From positions 1-15,157 of the forward strand of contig JABIPD010000113.1 in the NCBI GenBank assembly GCA_018698735.1: 15,157 bases of DNA, written 5' to 3'. The notes under the pieces are model-generated. The model searched no databases and was not told the origin of the DNA. It saw nothing but the letters and a program-made list of their open reading frames with translations. Shown piece by piece: positions 6,244-13,120 of the stretch (positions are counted from its first letter, which is position 1; each line of letters starts with the position of its first letter). The translations under genes and the position numbers were made by a program. The stretch comes from Candidatus Jacksonbacteria bacterium (GTDB lineage: Bacteria; Patescibacteriota; Patescibacteriia; UBA9629; GWA2-43-13).

Positions 6244-6552
6244 ATGCCAAGATGCCGGACGCGTTGCGTACCAGACGAAAGTCGACATGTCTTCGCTCCC
6301 TGCAATAGGCCAACACCCCGACACCACAGCTACAGAGTGGTCGGTATCGATATCAAGGATCGAGCAGGCCCACGCATGACCGCTACATCGACACCGTGCT
6401 GCTCACCAGCACACCAGGCCATGAACATAGAAGGGGCCGTCTCTTGTTGTGGAAGTGAGGCTACAGTTACCCGAAACCGGCTTCTGACGGGGACTTTAGT
6501 CAGCCGCAGAATCCGGAGACAAATGCGCAGACGAGGGGGAGTCTCTGGCTAG
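6244..6552 (+). CDS. Doubtful ORF of a plus-strand transcription unit; possibly a frameshifted gene or RNA gene
   Basis: The unit itself is well supported: consensus promoter at 6181-6209, GAGAGG six bases before the ATG at 6244, and a terminator at 6576-6608. What it encodes is unclear. The frame from 6244 is open for 102 codons, but the product is an odd mix of Arg, Cys, His, Pro and Thr (MPRCRTRCVPDESRHVF...). The other two frames hold more protein-like pieces: TEWSVSISRIEQAHA and SLVVEVRLQLPETG in one frame, YIDTVLLTSTPGHEH in the other. The acidic end SAAESGDKCADEGESLASRF reads to a TAG at 6569-6571, just before the terminator. A gene broken by several small indels, or a structured RNA of about 400 bases, explains this as well as a real 102-residue protein does. 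Confidence 0.35.
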   Translation: MPRCRTRCVPDESRHVFAPCNRPTPRHHSYRVVGIDIKDRAGPRMTATSTPCCSPAHQAMNIEGAVSCCGSEATVTRNRLLTGTLVSRRIRRQMRRRGGVSG

Positions 6553-6575
6553 CCGCTTCAGATCAATTTAGAAAG

Positions 6576-6608
6576 CTCCGCAGAACCTTGAACGAGGGAA
6601 CTGCGGAG
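6576..6608. terminator. Terminator shared by convergent genes 6244-6552 and the dehydrogenase
   Basis: CTCCGCAG pairs perfectly with CTGCGGAG across a 17-base loop. The plus side is followed by TTCGTCTTTT; the minus side by CTTTCTAAATT. It sits between two converging genes. Confidence 0.75.
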
Positions 6609-6616
6609 TTCGTCTT

Positions 6617-7759
6617 TTAAAACACTGTTGGCACTTTTTCCATAACAGACCTTACTTTCTCTTGTGCCAGCTGTAAGCCAACCTCTCTTGGCCAAGCGTG
6701 TGTGTGTTTGCTTTTCTCTAATACTGCTTTCGCAGATTTAGTAATTTTATCTTCTACTAACTCGAACATTTTATCTGGATTAAACCCGCGGTATTCTGCA
6801 TACGAAGAAATAACCCCGCCACTATTGGCAACAAAATCTGGAACAACAATAATCCCTTTTTCGTGTAAATATTTTTCTGTCTCCTCTGTCATTGGAATGT
6901 TAGCAGCCTCTATAATCAACTTCGCCTTAATGTTGTCTTTGTTCGAATCGTTTATAACATCTGTAATAGAAGCTGGAATAAGAATATCTACCTCTAATCC
7001 AAATATCTCTGCATGGCTCAATTTTTCAGCTCCTTCGTATTCTAGTACCGACTTTCTTTCTTCTGAAATTTTCGTTAATTTTTCGTTATCAAACCCTTCT
7101 TTGCTATAAATTGCACCGTCTTTATCCGAAACCGCAACGATGGTTGCTCCCATCTCTCGTAAATGTTTATATGCAAAACTTCCAACATTTCCAAACCCTT
7201 CTATTGCCACTGTAGCATTTTTTAAATCAATTCCATATACCCCTGCAGCAACTTTAGTAACATGAGCAACACCAAACCCGGTACTGCCATATTCATGTGG
7301 AATCCCACACTTTTCACCCGGAGAACCAAATACGCTCATACATAAATCTGATGGCTTTCCTGTTGCAGATTGCCAGTCACCTGTCCCCTCTACAAACCAT
7401 TGCATTTCTTTTTCTGCTGCATTTACATCTGGAGCCGTAATATACTTCTTAGGAGTAAATGGTTTAATAGCGCGTGCAAAACTCTGTACAAACTGTTTCT
7501 TAAGCTCATCGTCTCCGCCTGGCCAACGGATTCCAGATTTCGCCCCGCCAAATGGAATACCTGCTAATGCGTTCTTCCATGTCATTGCTCTAGCAAGCCT
7601 GGAGACCTCGTGAGCTGTTACATCTGGTGTCATTCTAACGCCACCTTTACCAGGCCCTATCGCGGTATTATCTATTACTAAAAACCCCTCCATTCCTATG
7701 GAAGCATCTGAGACTTCTATTACATACTCTGGCCCAAATTCATCTTTGTGTATTTTCAT
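6617..7759 (-). CDS. Glu/Leu/Phe/Val-type amino-acid dehydrogenase
   Basis: A 380-residue NAD(P)-dependent dehydrogenase that interconverts an amino acid and its 2-oxo acid plus ammonia in the cytoplasm. The substrate-binding lysines are in GPGKGGVRM (K38) and MTWKNALAGIPFGGAKSGI (K62 and K74), followed by the catalytic aspartate in TAPDVNA (D111). The Rossmann glycine motif is GFGNVG (188-193). The protein is somewhat shorter than hexameric glutamate dehydrogenases (about 415-450 residues) but has both domains complete. Motifs favour the glutamate-dehydrogenase branch, though leucine or phenylalanine specificity cannot be excluded. The ATG at 7759 directly follows an AT-rich stretch with TATACA and no Shine-Dalgarno sequence. 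The ArsR-type regulator gene lies just upstream on the same strand, with a weak hairpin between. Confidence 0.92.
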   Translation of the reverse strand: MKIHKDEFGPEYVIEVSDASIGMEGFLVIDNTAIGPGKGGVRMTPDVTAHEVSRLARAMTWKNALAGIPFGGAKSGIRWPGGDDELKKQFVQSFARAIKPFTPKKYITAPDVNAAEKEMQWFVEGTGDWQSATGKPSDLCMSVFGSPGEKCGIPHEYGSTGFGVAHVTKVAAGVYGIDLKNATVAIEGFGNVGSFAYKHLREMGATIVAVSDKDGAIYSKEGFDNEKLTKISEERKSVLEYEGAEKLSHAEIFGLEVDILIPASITDVINDSNKDNIKAKLIIEAANIPMTEETEKYLHEKGIIVVPDFVANSGGVISSYAEYRGFNPDKMFELVEDKITKSAKAVLEKSKHTHAWPREVGLQLAQEKVRSVMEKVPTVF

Positions 7760-7780
7760 ATGTATATGGCAATAAAAAAA

Positions 7781-7796
7781 CTCTCTTTAATGAGAA
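7781..7796 (-). terminator. Weak terminator after the ArsR-type gene
   Basis: On the minus strand TTCTC-ATTAAA-GAGAG followed by seven T. The stem has only five pairs, so read-through into the dehydrogenase gene is likely. Confidence 0.4.
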
Positions 7797-7831
7797 TACT
7801 CTATTTTACACCGAGTTTTTTATTCGCGCTA

Positions 7832-8143
7832 CTATTTGAACATTTTTAATAACACACGAACAGTTGGATCGTCTTTTTTTATACAATAACAAATCATTTG
7901 GCCCATTCGTTCTCGTAACACTAACCCAGCTGTCTCCAACACCTTTAGTTGATGCGAAGCCGCAGGAACAGATACATTTAAAATTCTGGAAATATCGGTT
8001 ACACACAAATCTTTATGTTCGGTAAGCAATTTAAAAATAGCGAATCTTCCATTATCCCCTAATGCACTAAACATTAACGGATACCCACTTTCTTCGCTTC
8101 TTACTTTTTTTTGAAGTTTTTCGATCTGTTTTTCGAGCAGCAT
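7832..8143 (-). CDS. ArsR/SmtB-family transcriptional repressor
   Basis: A 103-residue winged helix-turn-helix protein of the ArsR/SmtB type. A basic N-terminal helix is followed by LMFSALGDNGRFAIFKLLTEHKDL, then the DNA-reading helices in VTDISRILNVSVPAASHQLKVLETAGLV (about residues 48-75), and the wing. The classical ELCVCDL metal site reads DLCVTDI here, keeping one cysteine (C47); two more lie in the wing (MICYCI, C85 and C87), so metal or thiol sensing is possible but not shown. A consensus promoter and a palindrome over the expected transcription start point to autorepression. The dehydrogenase gene downstream may be under the same control. It has no Shine-Dalgarno sequence. Confidence 0.9.
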   Translation of the reverse strand: MLLEKQIEKLQKKVRSEESGYPLMFSALGDNGRFAIFKLLTEHKDLCVTDISRILNVSVPAASHQLKVLETAGLVLRERMGQMICYCIKKDDPTVRVLLKMFK

Positions 8144-8169
8144 AATAGTTAAACAATTACTAAACTATT
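8144..8169. promoter_or_regulatory. Likely autoregulatory operator of the ArsR-type gene
   Basis: A 26-bp imperfect palindrome with arms AATAGTT and AACTATT around an AATT core. It covers the expected transcription start and the leader up to the ATG, a usual place for an ArsR-type operator. Confidence 0.6.
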
Positions 8170-8172
8170 TAA

Positions 8173-8201
8173 ATAATAATATCCTCTCCCTTATCTGTCA
8201 A
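8173..8201 (-). promoter_or_regulatory. Consensus promoter of the ArsR-type gene
   Basis: On the minus strand TTGACA (8196-8201), a 17-base spacer and TATTAT (8173-8178). Confidence 0.8.
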
Positions 8202-8239
8202 TTTTCACAAGACAAAAAATCGATAAAAACAGAGCCTTT

Positions 8240-8349
8240 CGTCATTCAGAGCCTGCATCAGGCGAAGAATCTCGTTCTTTTGTTGTTTAACTGCAGAGAT
8301 CCTTCGCTAATCACTCCCCGTCACAAGGACGGGACACAGCAGGATGACG
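8240..8349. repeat. Hairpin repeat, family B, copy 1
   Basis: Starts CGTCATTCAGAGCC and ends CAGGATGACG, with GCGAAGAATCTC and GAGATCCTTCGC as a second inner pair of arms. Two small hairpins are nested inside: GCCTG-CAT-CAGGC and CCCGTC-ACAAG-GACGGG. This resembles the widespread dispersed GTCATTCTGAGC...GAAGAATCT element of many bacteria. It contains no gene. Confidence 0.75.
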
Positions 8350-8370
8350 CACAAAACAATACAACTTCAC

Positions 8371-8513
8371 TTCGTCATTCTGATCCGCCTCTAGCGGAGA
8401 AGAATCTCTGGTATCTTTTGCTCCGTACAAGACAGAAATCCTTCGTCGACATGCAATCTCCTCCCTAGTCACTCCGTCAAGAAGAATGCGGACGGGGCAG
8501 GCTGAATGACGAA
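8371..8513. repeat. Hairpin repeat, family B, copy 2
   Basis: Bounded by the perfect 10-bp inverted repeat TTCGTCATTC and GAATGACGAA, with GAAGAATCTC and GAAATCCTTC as inner arms. Nested hairpins are TCCGC-CTCTA-GCGGA and an outer CCGTC/GACGG pair. It ends five bases before the stop of the thioredoxin-fusion gene (8519), so its hairpin may end or stabilise that transcript. With copy 1 it fills the gene-free stretch 8202-8518. Confidence 0.75.
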
Positions 8514-8518
8514 AAAAA

Positions 8519-9742
8519 TTAAAATACCAGAAGAGCTGGATTAACAAGCATAATCAATCCTAACAACGCCATAAGAATTCCACCAATTAAATGAGATAGA
8601 TGAGAGTATTTACTCGTGATGTGTAATTTATCTAATCCATACAATGCGATTCCAAATACCACAAAGTCGTCGAACATATAGCCAAAGATATAAATAGCAT
8701 TGTAAAGCTGTTTCGAAGCCCAATTAAGTTGATTAATATCTAAAATTTTTGTAAAGGTTTGTGGAATACCAATAGAGCATGCAAATTCGAATATATTCAC
8801 CGAAAACGCTATCCCAATAATTCCTAAAGCCGTAACAATAGTAAGTGGCTTTTGTGCAAATTTCTGAATTCGGTTAGAAATACTTTTCTTCGTGCCAGAC
8901 CCGCCAATCTTACAAGCCTCTTCGCCTTCAAAATATTGATGAAGAAAATAGATTCCAGCTCCAGCTGCTAAAATACCAATAAGCGGCGTTACAATATGGT
9001 CTAAACCTATAAAATCCCATGCATACAACCAAACATTTAGGATAAGGTAATACATTACTGCCTCTGCTATCAAAAACAGCCCAACCATCTCCCACATTCT
9101 GCGTCTGCTACCAGAAAGCGCAAGAGCAGTTACAAACATAACCAGCACCCACATTGCACACGGATTAAATCCATCTATTAACCCTAAAATATACGACATT
9201 GCTGGCAACGAATACTTCCCGACATCTATTGTTTTACCTATAAACGGTAAGGTTACAATATAGGAAGGAGTTTCTACAGTACAGGCGGTATTATCGTCAC
9301 ACACAGCCTCGGAAACAGAAACTACTCTTTCTTCTGCCGGAAGGCTTAAATATTCTGTTAAAGAAAGCACCGATTCCTTTTCTTTAGCTTTATCTATTTC
9401 CGCAATAATAACTGCGCCAGTTGTCTCTGCGGTTTGAAAACCCTGAATAATTTGCTCGTTTACATAAATTATTGGCGTTCCTTTTACCAATCTTAGCTCT
9501 TCTGTTGCTTCATTAAAAAACGCCTTTCCTTCTTCGGTATAGACATCATAATTTACTACCACAAAATCGTCTCGCACTTTTTCTAAATCTTCTATGAATG
9601 CAAAAAAATCTATACAATGGCCGCAATCATCTCTTTCGAATACCTCTATTACCACAGGTGCTGAATCTGTCGGCTGTGCTAAAACAGCCAATGGAGTAAA
9701 AATGGTAAACAGAAGCAATCCTAACGCAAAGAATTTTTTCAT
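8519..9742 (-). CDS. Thioredoxin-like domain fused to a DsbD/CcdA-like membrane domain
   Basis: A 407-residue membrane thiol-redox protein. A signal-like segment (1-22) leads to an extracytoplasmic thioredoxin/glutaredoxin-like domain with the active site C40-G-H-C43 and the cis-proline in KGTPIIY (P91). A linker holding another cysteine pair (C149, C155) leads to about six to seven membrane helices. The paired membrane cysteines of the DsbD/CcdA type are in DGFNPCAMW (C196) and EFACSIGIPQ (C323). It likely passes electrons from the cytoplasm to exported protein thiols; the partner is not identifiable here. It starts nine bases after the Nudix gene, so the two form an operon. No Shine-Dalgarno sequence is present. 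A hairpin repeat follows. Confidence 0.88.
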   Translation of the reverse strand: MKKFFALGLLLFTIFTPLAVLAQPTDSAPVVIEVFERDDCGHCIDFFAFIEDLEKVRDDFVVVNYDVYTEEGKAFFNEATEELRLVKGTPIIYVNEQIIQGFQTAETTGAVIIAEIDKAKEKESVLSLTEYLSLPAEERVVSVSEAVCDDNTACTVETPSYIVTLPFIGKTIDVGKYSLPAMSYILGLIDGFNPCAMWVLVMFVTALALSGSRRRMWEMVGLFLIAEAVMYYLILNVWLYAWDFIGLDHIVTPLIGILAAGAGIYFLHQYFEGEEACKIGGSGTKKSISNRIQKFAQKPLTIVTALGIIGIAFSVNIFEFACSIGIPQTFTKILDINQLNWASKQLYNAIYIFGYMFDDFVVFGIALYGLDKLHITSKYSHLSHLIGGILMALLGLIMLVNPALLVF

Positions 9743-9751
9743 AGAAGTGTT

Positions 9752-10159
9752 CTATTGAAGTGGATGATACCCTTGCTCGAGTAAATTTTTTATTGGCAAA
9801 AAAAGCGGGCGCGGCAAACTTTCCCATTCGAACCATTGCCATTCATCACACTTATCTGTCTCTTGTATACTTGGCTCGCCTTCACTATGGTCTGCCAAAA
9901 CATAAAAAGTAATATAGTGTTTATCTTCGTTTTTAAAAATATCGTTTGTATAAGCTACTACGCGTGGATTCGATATCTTTATTCCAGCCTCTTCCGTTGT
10001 TTCTCTTACGGCACAGTCTTCTGGAGATTCTAAAAACTCTAAGTGCCCACCAGCAAACCCCCAATGTCCATTGCCATGGGTATTTTTACGTTTCCCCAGC
10101 AAAACTTTGTTGTTTTTTAGAATAATAACACCAATTCCAACCTGAGGTACAAGAGACAT
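9752..10159 (-). CDS. Nudix hydrolase
   Basis: A 135-residue single-domain Nudix hydrolase. The Nudix box is complete: G38, E44, R52-E53 and E56-E57-x-G59 in GGHLEFLESPEDCAVRETTE followed by EAGI. The segment LGKRKNTHGNGHWGFAGG before it is like MutT/NUDT15-type enzymes that act on nucleoside di- or triphosphates, but the substrate is not determined. The length is normal. It is the first gene of an operon with the thioredoxin-fusion membrane protein; I see no functional link beyond co-transcription. The ATG at 10159 lacks a Shine-Dalgarno sequence. Confidence 0.93.
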   Translation of the reverse strand: MSLVPQVGIGVIILKNNKVLLGKRKNTHGNGHWGFAGGHLEFLESPEDCAVRETTEEAGIKISNPRVVAYTNDIFKNEDKHYITFYVLADHSEGEPSIQETDKCDEWQWFEWESLPRPLFLPIKNLLEQGYHPLQ

Positions 10160-10230
10160 AGTAGAGTCACAAAATAAAATTCTACTCGCTTAGATTACCA
10201 TGAATAGATAATCAACAAAAGCCCCTTACA

Positions 10231-10259
10231 TTTACAAAAAGACGTCTTTGTGGTAAAAA
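10231..10259 (+). promoter_or_regulatory. Promoter with internal palindrome for 10288-10650
   Basis: TTTACA (10231-10236), a 17-base spacer and TAAAAA (10254-10259). The spacer holds the perfect 12-bp palindrome AAAGACGTCTTT (10238-10249), a good position for a repressor site. TAGTAT at 10262-10267 is an alternative -10 box. Confidence 0.45.
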
Positions 10260-10287
10260 AATAGTATCACCTCAAGAAAGGAAACTC

Positions 10288-10650
10288 ATGGCAACACGGA
10301 CAGGACACCTTATCGGTATTCAGTCTGAAAGCGTTGTCGCAGCTGCTCTTAAACAAATGAAAGGAGAGTGCAATTGCCCGGTAACTTCGTTTCGTAGACG
10401 TGATTGCGAAGCATACGATTATGTGGTCGAAATAGGAACCGAAACCATCTACCTCGAGGTAAAAACATCATGGAACGAAGCGTACGACCATCTCCGACAA
10501 TTCCCTAATGTAGTAGTTATCATAGTGAGACACCATTCGGTTCTTCTTACTGGCAGGAAACGCAGAAGAAGAATCAGGTCGGCGAAAAGCTGGATTCGAG
10601 ATGCTCTTGCCGGCTTCAGCCTAAAACTCCCACAAGAACACTGGGTATAG
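10288..10650 (+). CDS. Stand-alone PD-(D/E)XK-like nuclease-fold protein
   Basis: A 120-residue protein whose first half fits a restriction-endonuclease-like core: a helix with E14 (SESVVAAALKQM), then D44 in AYDYVVEIGTE, and E57-V-K59 in TIYLEVKTS. That is the D-x(n)-E-x-K arrangement of PD-(D/E)XK nucleases. The second half has a hydrophobic strand (NVVVIIVRHH) and a very basic patch GRKRRRRIR that could bind nucleic acid. The exact family is not recognised. The start is fixed by AAAGGA five bases before the ATG. It has its own promoter and a strong terminator, and no methylase or partner gene is adjacent. Composition and Shine-Dalgarno usage match the other cassette-like genes. Confidence 0.75.
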   Translation: MATRTGHLIGIQSESVVAAALKQMKGECNCPVTSFRRRDCEAYDYVVEIGTETIYLEVKTSWNEAYDHLRQFPNVVVIIVRHHSVLLTGRKRRRRIRSAKSWIRDALAGFSLKLPQEHWV

Positions 10651-10665
10651 TATTTTCCTTTTTCC

Positions 10666-10694
10666 GGCCGACCATCTGCGCGAGATCGTCGGCC
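10666..10694 (+). terminator. Strong terminator of 10288-10650
   Basis: GGCCGAC pairs with GTCGGCC, then after a C-C mismatch ATCT pairs with AGAT around a GCGCG loop. TTCTCTTTTTT follows. Confidence 0.92.
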
Positions 10695-10710
10695 TTCTCT
10701 TTTTTAAACA

Positions 10711-10740
10711 AAAAGACAGGCCAGCTAAGGCCTATCTTTT
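10711..10740. terminator. Bidirectional terminator, mainly for the 10750-12327 gene
   Basis: AAAAGA-C-AGGCC pairs with GGCCT-A-TCTTTT around AGCTAA, with T-runs on both strands. It lies ten bases past the stop of the minus-strand gene at 10750. Confidence 0.8.
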
Positions 10741-10749
10741 TAATTCTCC

Positions 10750-12327
10750 TTATTCTTCTTTTGGTTCAATAGCTGGCTCTATTACCGGCAGTGGCACTGG
10801 CTCTGGAAGTGGCAATGAATCTGGATCTGGTTTTTCGTATGACTTAAACCGTTGGTCCAAAATTTCTTTCACCAGTGGAATAATTACCGATTGCTGATTA
10901 ATATAGTATCCCTCAGTTGGTTTGCTTGTAATAGGGAATACAAGAGCCGGAACAAGCAACAGACTGCCCTCTTCACCATTGTTATACCAGGTCTGAACAA
11001 ATCCTTGAGAAGGGGTCCCAAGTTCAATAACAGGTAATTCGGTTTCTTCTGCTGAATCTTCCAATACAGCATTTACAGCTGGTTCTGCAAAGTATCGAAT
11101 ATTTCCGGCATACCCACCATTCTTTACAATACTCATAATTCTTTCTGTATCTGTTTCTGCCTCATACAAAGAGCTTTCATATACTCCAGAATTTAAATTC
11201 CATAACCCTGAAGCTCGGTTTGCTCTAATATTTACATTCACATGCAACCCAACAACACCACCATATTCTGCGCGTACAAGCTGGCCATCAACAATTAATG
11301 GATAAAGCACTTGGATAGAATCTGGAACCCAAGCACGTTCTGGGCTTTCAGCACGTGCGTATTGTTCTCGCCAGTTGTCTTCTACTTCTGGTTCGCCATA
11401 TGCCTCAGTAGAAATACCATATTCAGAAAGGAATGTATTTGCAATCTCAATAAGTGTTTCATCTGCTGGAACTTGTTCTATCTTTAATTTATTTTCTTGA
11501 TAACAATCATCGGTACGGCATGGATATACACTTCTCCATTTATCTGAATTCTCGCCAATAGAAATGCCTCCGTCGAACATATTCCAGTGCAACGATAATC
11601 CAAATTCCCGATCTTCTACTAAATCAATACTCCTAATGCTTACATTTTTTAATTTTGAAAGATCTATTACATCGGAGTTTATTGCTGCAAGCAAACTCTG
11701 CTCGTTTACGCTCATGCCAGAGCTTTTCACCTGCCGAAGAACTGCAACCTGTTCCTCACTTAAAACAACTTCTTCTCCAGTATAAACATAACTATATTGA
11801 GGAAAAGGATAAATAGATAACCCAGAGCTAAATGTATCTGCCGTCTTTTCTGATATAATCGAGCTGTCAGCTGCAAAACTGCTTTCCGATGCACCAAGCC
11901 CACCTCCGCCACCAGACTGCGATCTAATTCCTGTAGATTGAGCAAGCGGGACCTGACTTAAAGACCCAAAGGCATTGCTGCTTAATGCATTAATAGTAGA
12001 TGTTGGCGAGACGATAGATGTTGGAGAATCTGAATTTAAAGATACAACCACTACAAATGCTATCGCTGCGACTCCAACTCCTACAGCAGCTATCTTAAAC
12101 GACTTAACAAAATCTGATAAAGATTTTCGCGATTTCATAGAATTTTTCTCTTCAAACAATTGCGCGCGCAACTGTTTTACAAATATTTTATTAACTTTAA
12201 CATCTGGCCGAGATGCTAAAAGCTTTTGAATAATCATTATTAATTCAGCCTCATGTTTCTTAAACTCTCCATCAAGTAAATACAACTCCTGGAGAATAGT
12301 TTGCACATTTTTATTTGCTTTTTTCAT
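10750..12327 (-). CDS. Large single-pass membrane protein downstream of an ECF sigma factor
   Basis: A 525-residue protein from the ATG at 12325-12327 (MKKANKNVQT). A cytoplasmic N-terminal helical part of about 75 residues is followed by one membrane helix (about 79-97), a low-complexity Ser/Thr/Gly linker (about 100-165), a large extracytoplasmic domain and a Pro/Glu-rich tail. The topology and position after an ECF sigma gene suggest an anti-sigma-like or signal-sensing role, but no zinc-binding anti-sigma motif is visible, so this is inference. A longer reading from 12456 is rejected because its extra 43 residues are translated hairpin repeats. A family of such proteins next to sigma factors is common in Patescibacteria, without known function. 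Confidence 0.8.
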   Translation of the reverse strand: MKKANKNVQTILQELYLLDGEFKKHEAELIMIIQKLLASRPDVKVNKIFVKQLRAQLFEEKNSMKSRKSLSDFVKSFKIAAVGVGVAAIAFVVVVSLNSDSPTSIVSPTSTINALSSNAFGSLSQVPLAQSTGIRSQSGGGGGLGASESSFAADSSIISEKTADTFSSGLSIYPFPQYSYVYTGEEVVLSEEQVAVLRQVKSSGMSVNEQSLLAAINSDVIDLSKLKNVSIRSIDLVEDREFGLSLHWNMFDGGISIGENSDKWRSVYPCRTDDCYQENKLKIEQVPADETLIEIANTFLSEYGISTEAYGEPEVEDNWREQYARAESPERAWVPDSIQVLYPLIVDGQLVRAEYGGVVGLHVNVNIRANRASGLWNLNSGVYESSLYEAETDTERIMSIVKNGGYAGNIRYFAEPAVNAVLEDSAEETELPVIELGTPSQGFVQTWYNNGEEGSLLLVPALVFPITSKPTEGYYINQQSVIIPLVKEILDQRFKSYEKPDPDSLPLPEPVPLPVIEPAIEPKEE

Positions 12328-12338
12328 ATTTTCTTGTT

Positions 12339-12366
12339 CGTCATTCTGAGCTAAAGCGAAAGGAAT
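12339..12366 (+). repeat. Partial family B repeat end
   Basis: CGTCATTCTGAGC followed by AAAGCGAA and GGAAT, like the left arm of the elements at 8240 and 8371. The other arm is missing; family A repeats follow directly. Confidence 0.5.
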
Positions 12367-12370
12367 GTTG

Positions 12371-12411
12371 CATGCTCCCCCTCTTTGCAGAAGAGGGGGT
12401 TGGGGGGAGTT
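12371..12411 (-). repeat. GC-rich hairpin repeat, family A, copy 2 (inverted)
   Basis: CCCCCTCTT pairs perfectly with AAGAGGGGG around TGCAG, followed by TTGGGGGGAG. In reverse orientation it reads like copies 1 and 3. Confidence 0.7.
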
Positions 12412-12430
12412 TTTCAACCCACAGAAAGAA

Positions 12431-12470
12431 ACCCTCCCTAGCCCTCCCTTATGCAAAGAGAGGGAATATG
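12431..12470 (+). repeat. GC-rich hairpin repeat, family A, copy 3
   Basis: CCCTCCCTAGCCCTCCC, then a TTATGCAAAG loop and AGAGGGAATATG, close to copy 1 at 2771. It lies head to head with copy 2, so the sigma factor and membrane protein genes are separated by a large palindromic block. Confidence 0.7.
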
Positions 12471-12490
12471 CACTCGATCACTTCAGCCGC

Positions 12491-13063
12491 TTACCCAATA
12501 AAACGATTCAACGTTAAAAAAGTAACAAACAGCGCTAGTGGCATATCTTTTCGTAATGTTGCCATTGTTCGTGAGAATGTCATTTTGCAACTTGCTTCTG
12601 ATTTTTGCATTATTTCTGCAATCTCTTTATACGATAATCCATCCCACAATCTCATAACAATAATATCTCGCTGTTCTGGTTTTAATTTAGTAATATATTC
12701 CGAAATATCTTTAAGCTTATTTTTTGTGTCTAAATCTTTGGGAATATCTTCGTTTGTTTGCAAATCCCAGACATCTTCTATATCTATTTCGGTTTTACTC
12801 GTTCTGTAATGATCTATTACTGTATTTCTCGCAATTCGATAAAGCCACGACGAAAAACTCCCTGCTTCAGATGAATACTGGGATATATTTTTTAAGGCCT
12901 TCAAAAACACCGTGCTTACAAGGTCCTCGGCTGTTTGGGTATGATGCGTTCGGTAATAGACGAATTTATATATTGGGGTTATATATGAATCATATAACTT
13001 CCCAAATTCGGCTATATCTCCTTTTTGGCATCTTTCAATGATTTTGGATTCATCTGCCGCCAT
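12491..13063 (-). CDS. ECF-type sigma-70 factor
   Basis: A 190-residue extracytoplasmic-function sigma factor. Region 2 covers about residues 8-90 (FGKLYDSYITPIYKFVYYRT, then AEDLVSTVFLKALKNI and SSWLYRIARNTVIDHYR, the -10-reading part). An acidic linker is followed by region 4 (LKPEQRDIIVMRLWDGLSYK, then EIAEIMQKSEASCKMTFSRT), which reads -35 boxes. A short hydrophobic tail (LALFVTFLTLNRFIG) is unusual for a sigma factor. It is followed by the single-pass membrane protein, the usual order for a sigma/regulator pair, with palindromic repeats between. No Shine-Dalgarno sequence is seen; TATAAT lies 26 bases before the ATG. Confidence 0.93.
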   Translation of the reverse strand: MAADESKIIERCQKGDIAEFGKLYDSYITPIYKFVYYRTHHTQTAEDLVSTVFLKALKNISQYSSEAGSFSSWLYRIARNTVIDHYRTSKTEIDIEDVWDLQTNEDIPKDLDTKNKLKDISEYITKLKPEQRDIIVMRLWDGLSYKEIAEIMQKSEASCKMTFSRTMATLRKDMPLALFVTFLTLNRFIG

Positions 13064-13120
13064 GTTCGACCGTAGTTTAGTATTACTTTATTATACGCCC
13101 TCTCTGTTCGTTGGTCGAAC
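13064..13120 (-). promoter_or_regulatory. Upstream region of the ECF sigma gene: -10 box inside an inverted repeat
   Basis: On the minus strand TATAAT lies at 13090-13095. It is flanked by perfect 8-bp inverted repeats, GTTCGACC (minus strand, 13113-13120) upstream and GGTCGAAC (minus strand, 13064-13071) abutting the ATG. No clear -35 box is seen, so the repeats may be regulator sites or an alternative sigma signal. Confidence 0.45.

Noticed and set aside
6702..7109. Plus-strand 135-codon ORF
   Set aside because: Antisense shadow of the dehydrogenase gene, which has full family motifs.
12328..12456. N-terminal extension of the membrane protein (43 residues)
   Set aside because: It is the translation of hairpin repeats found elsewhere in the window; the protein proper begins MKKANKNV at 12327.
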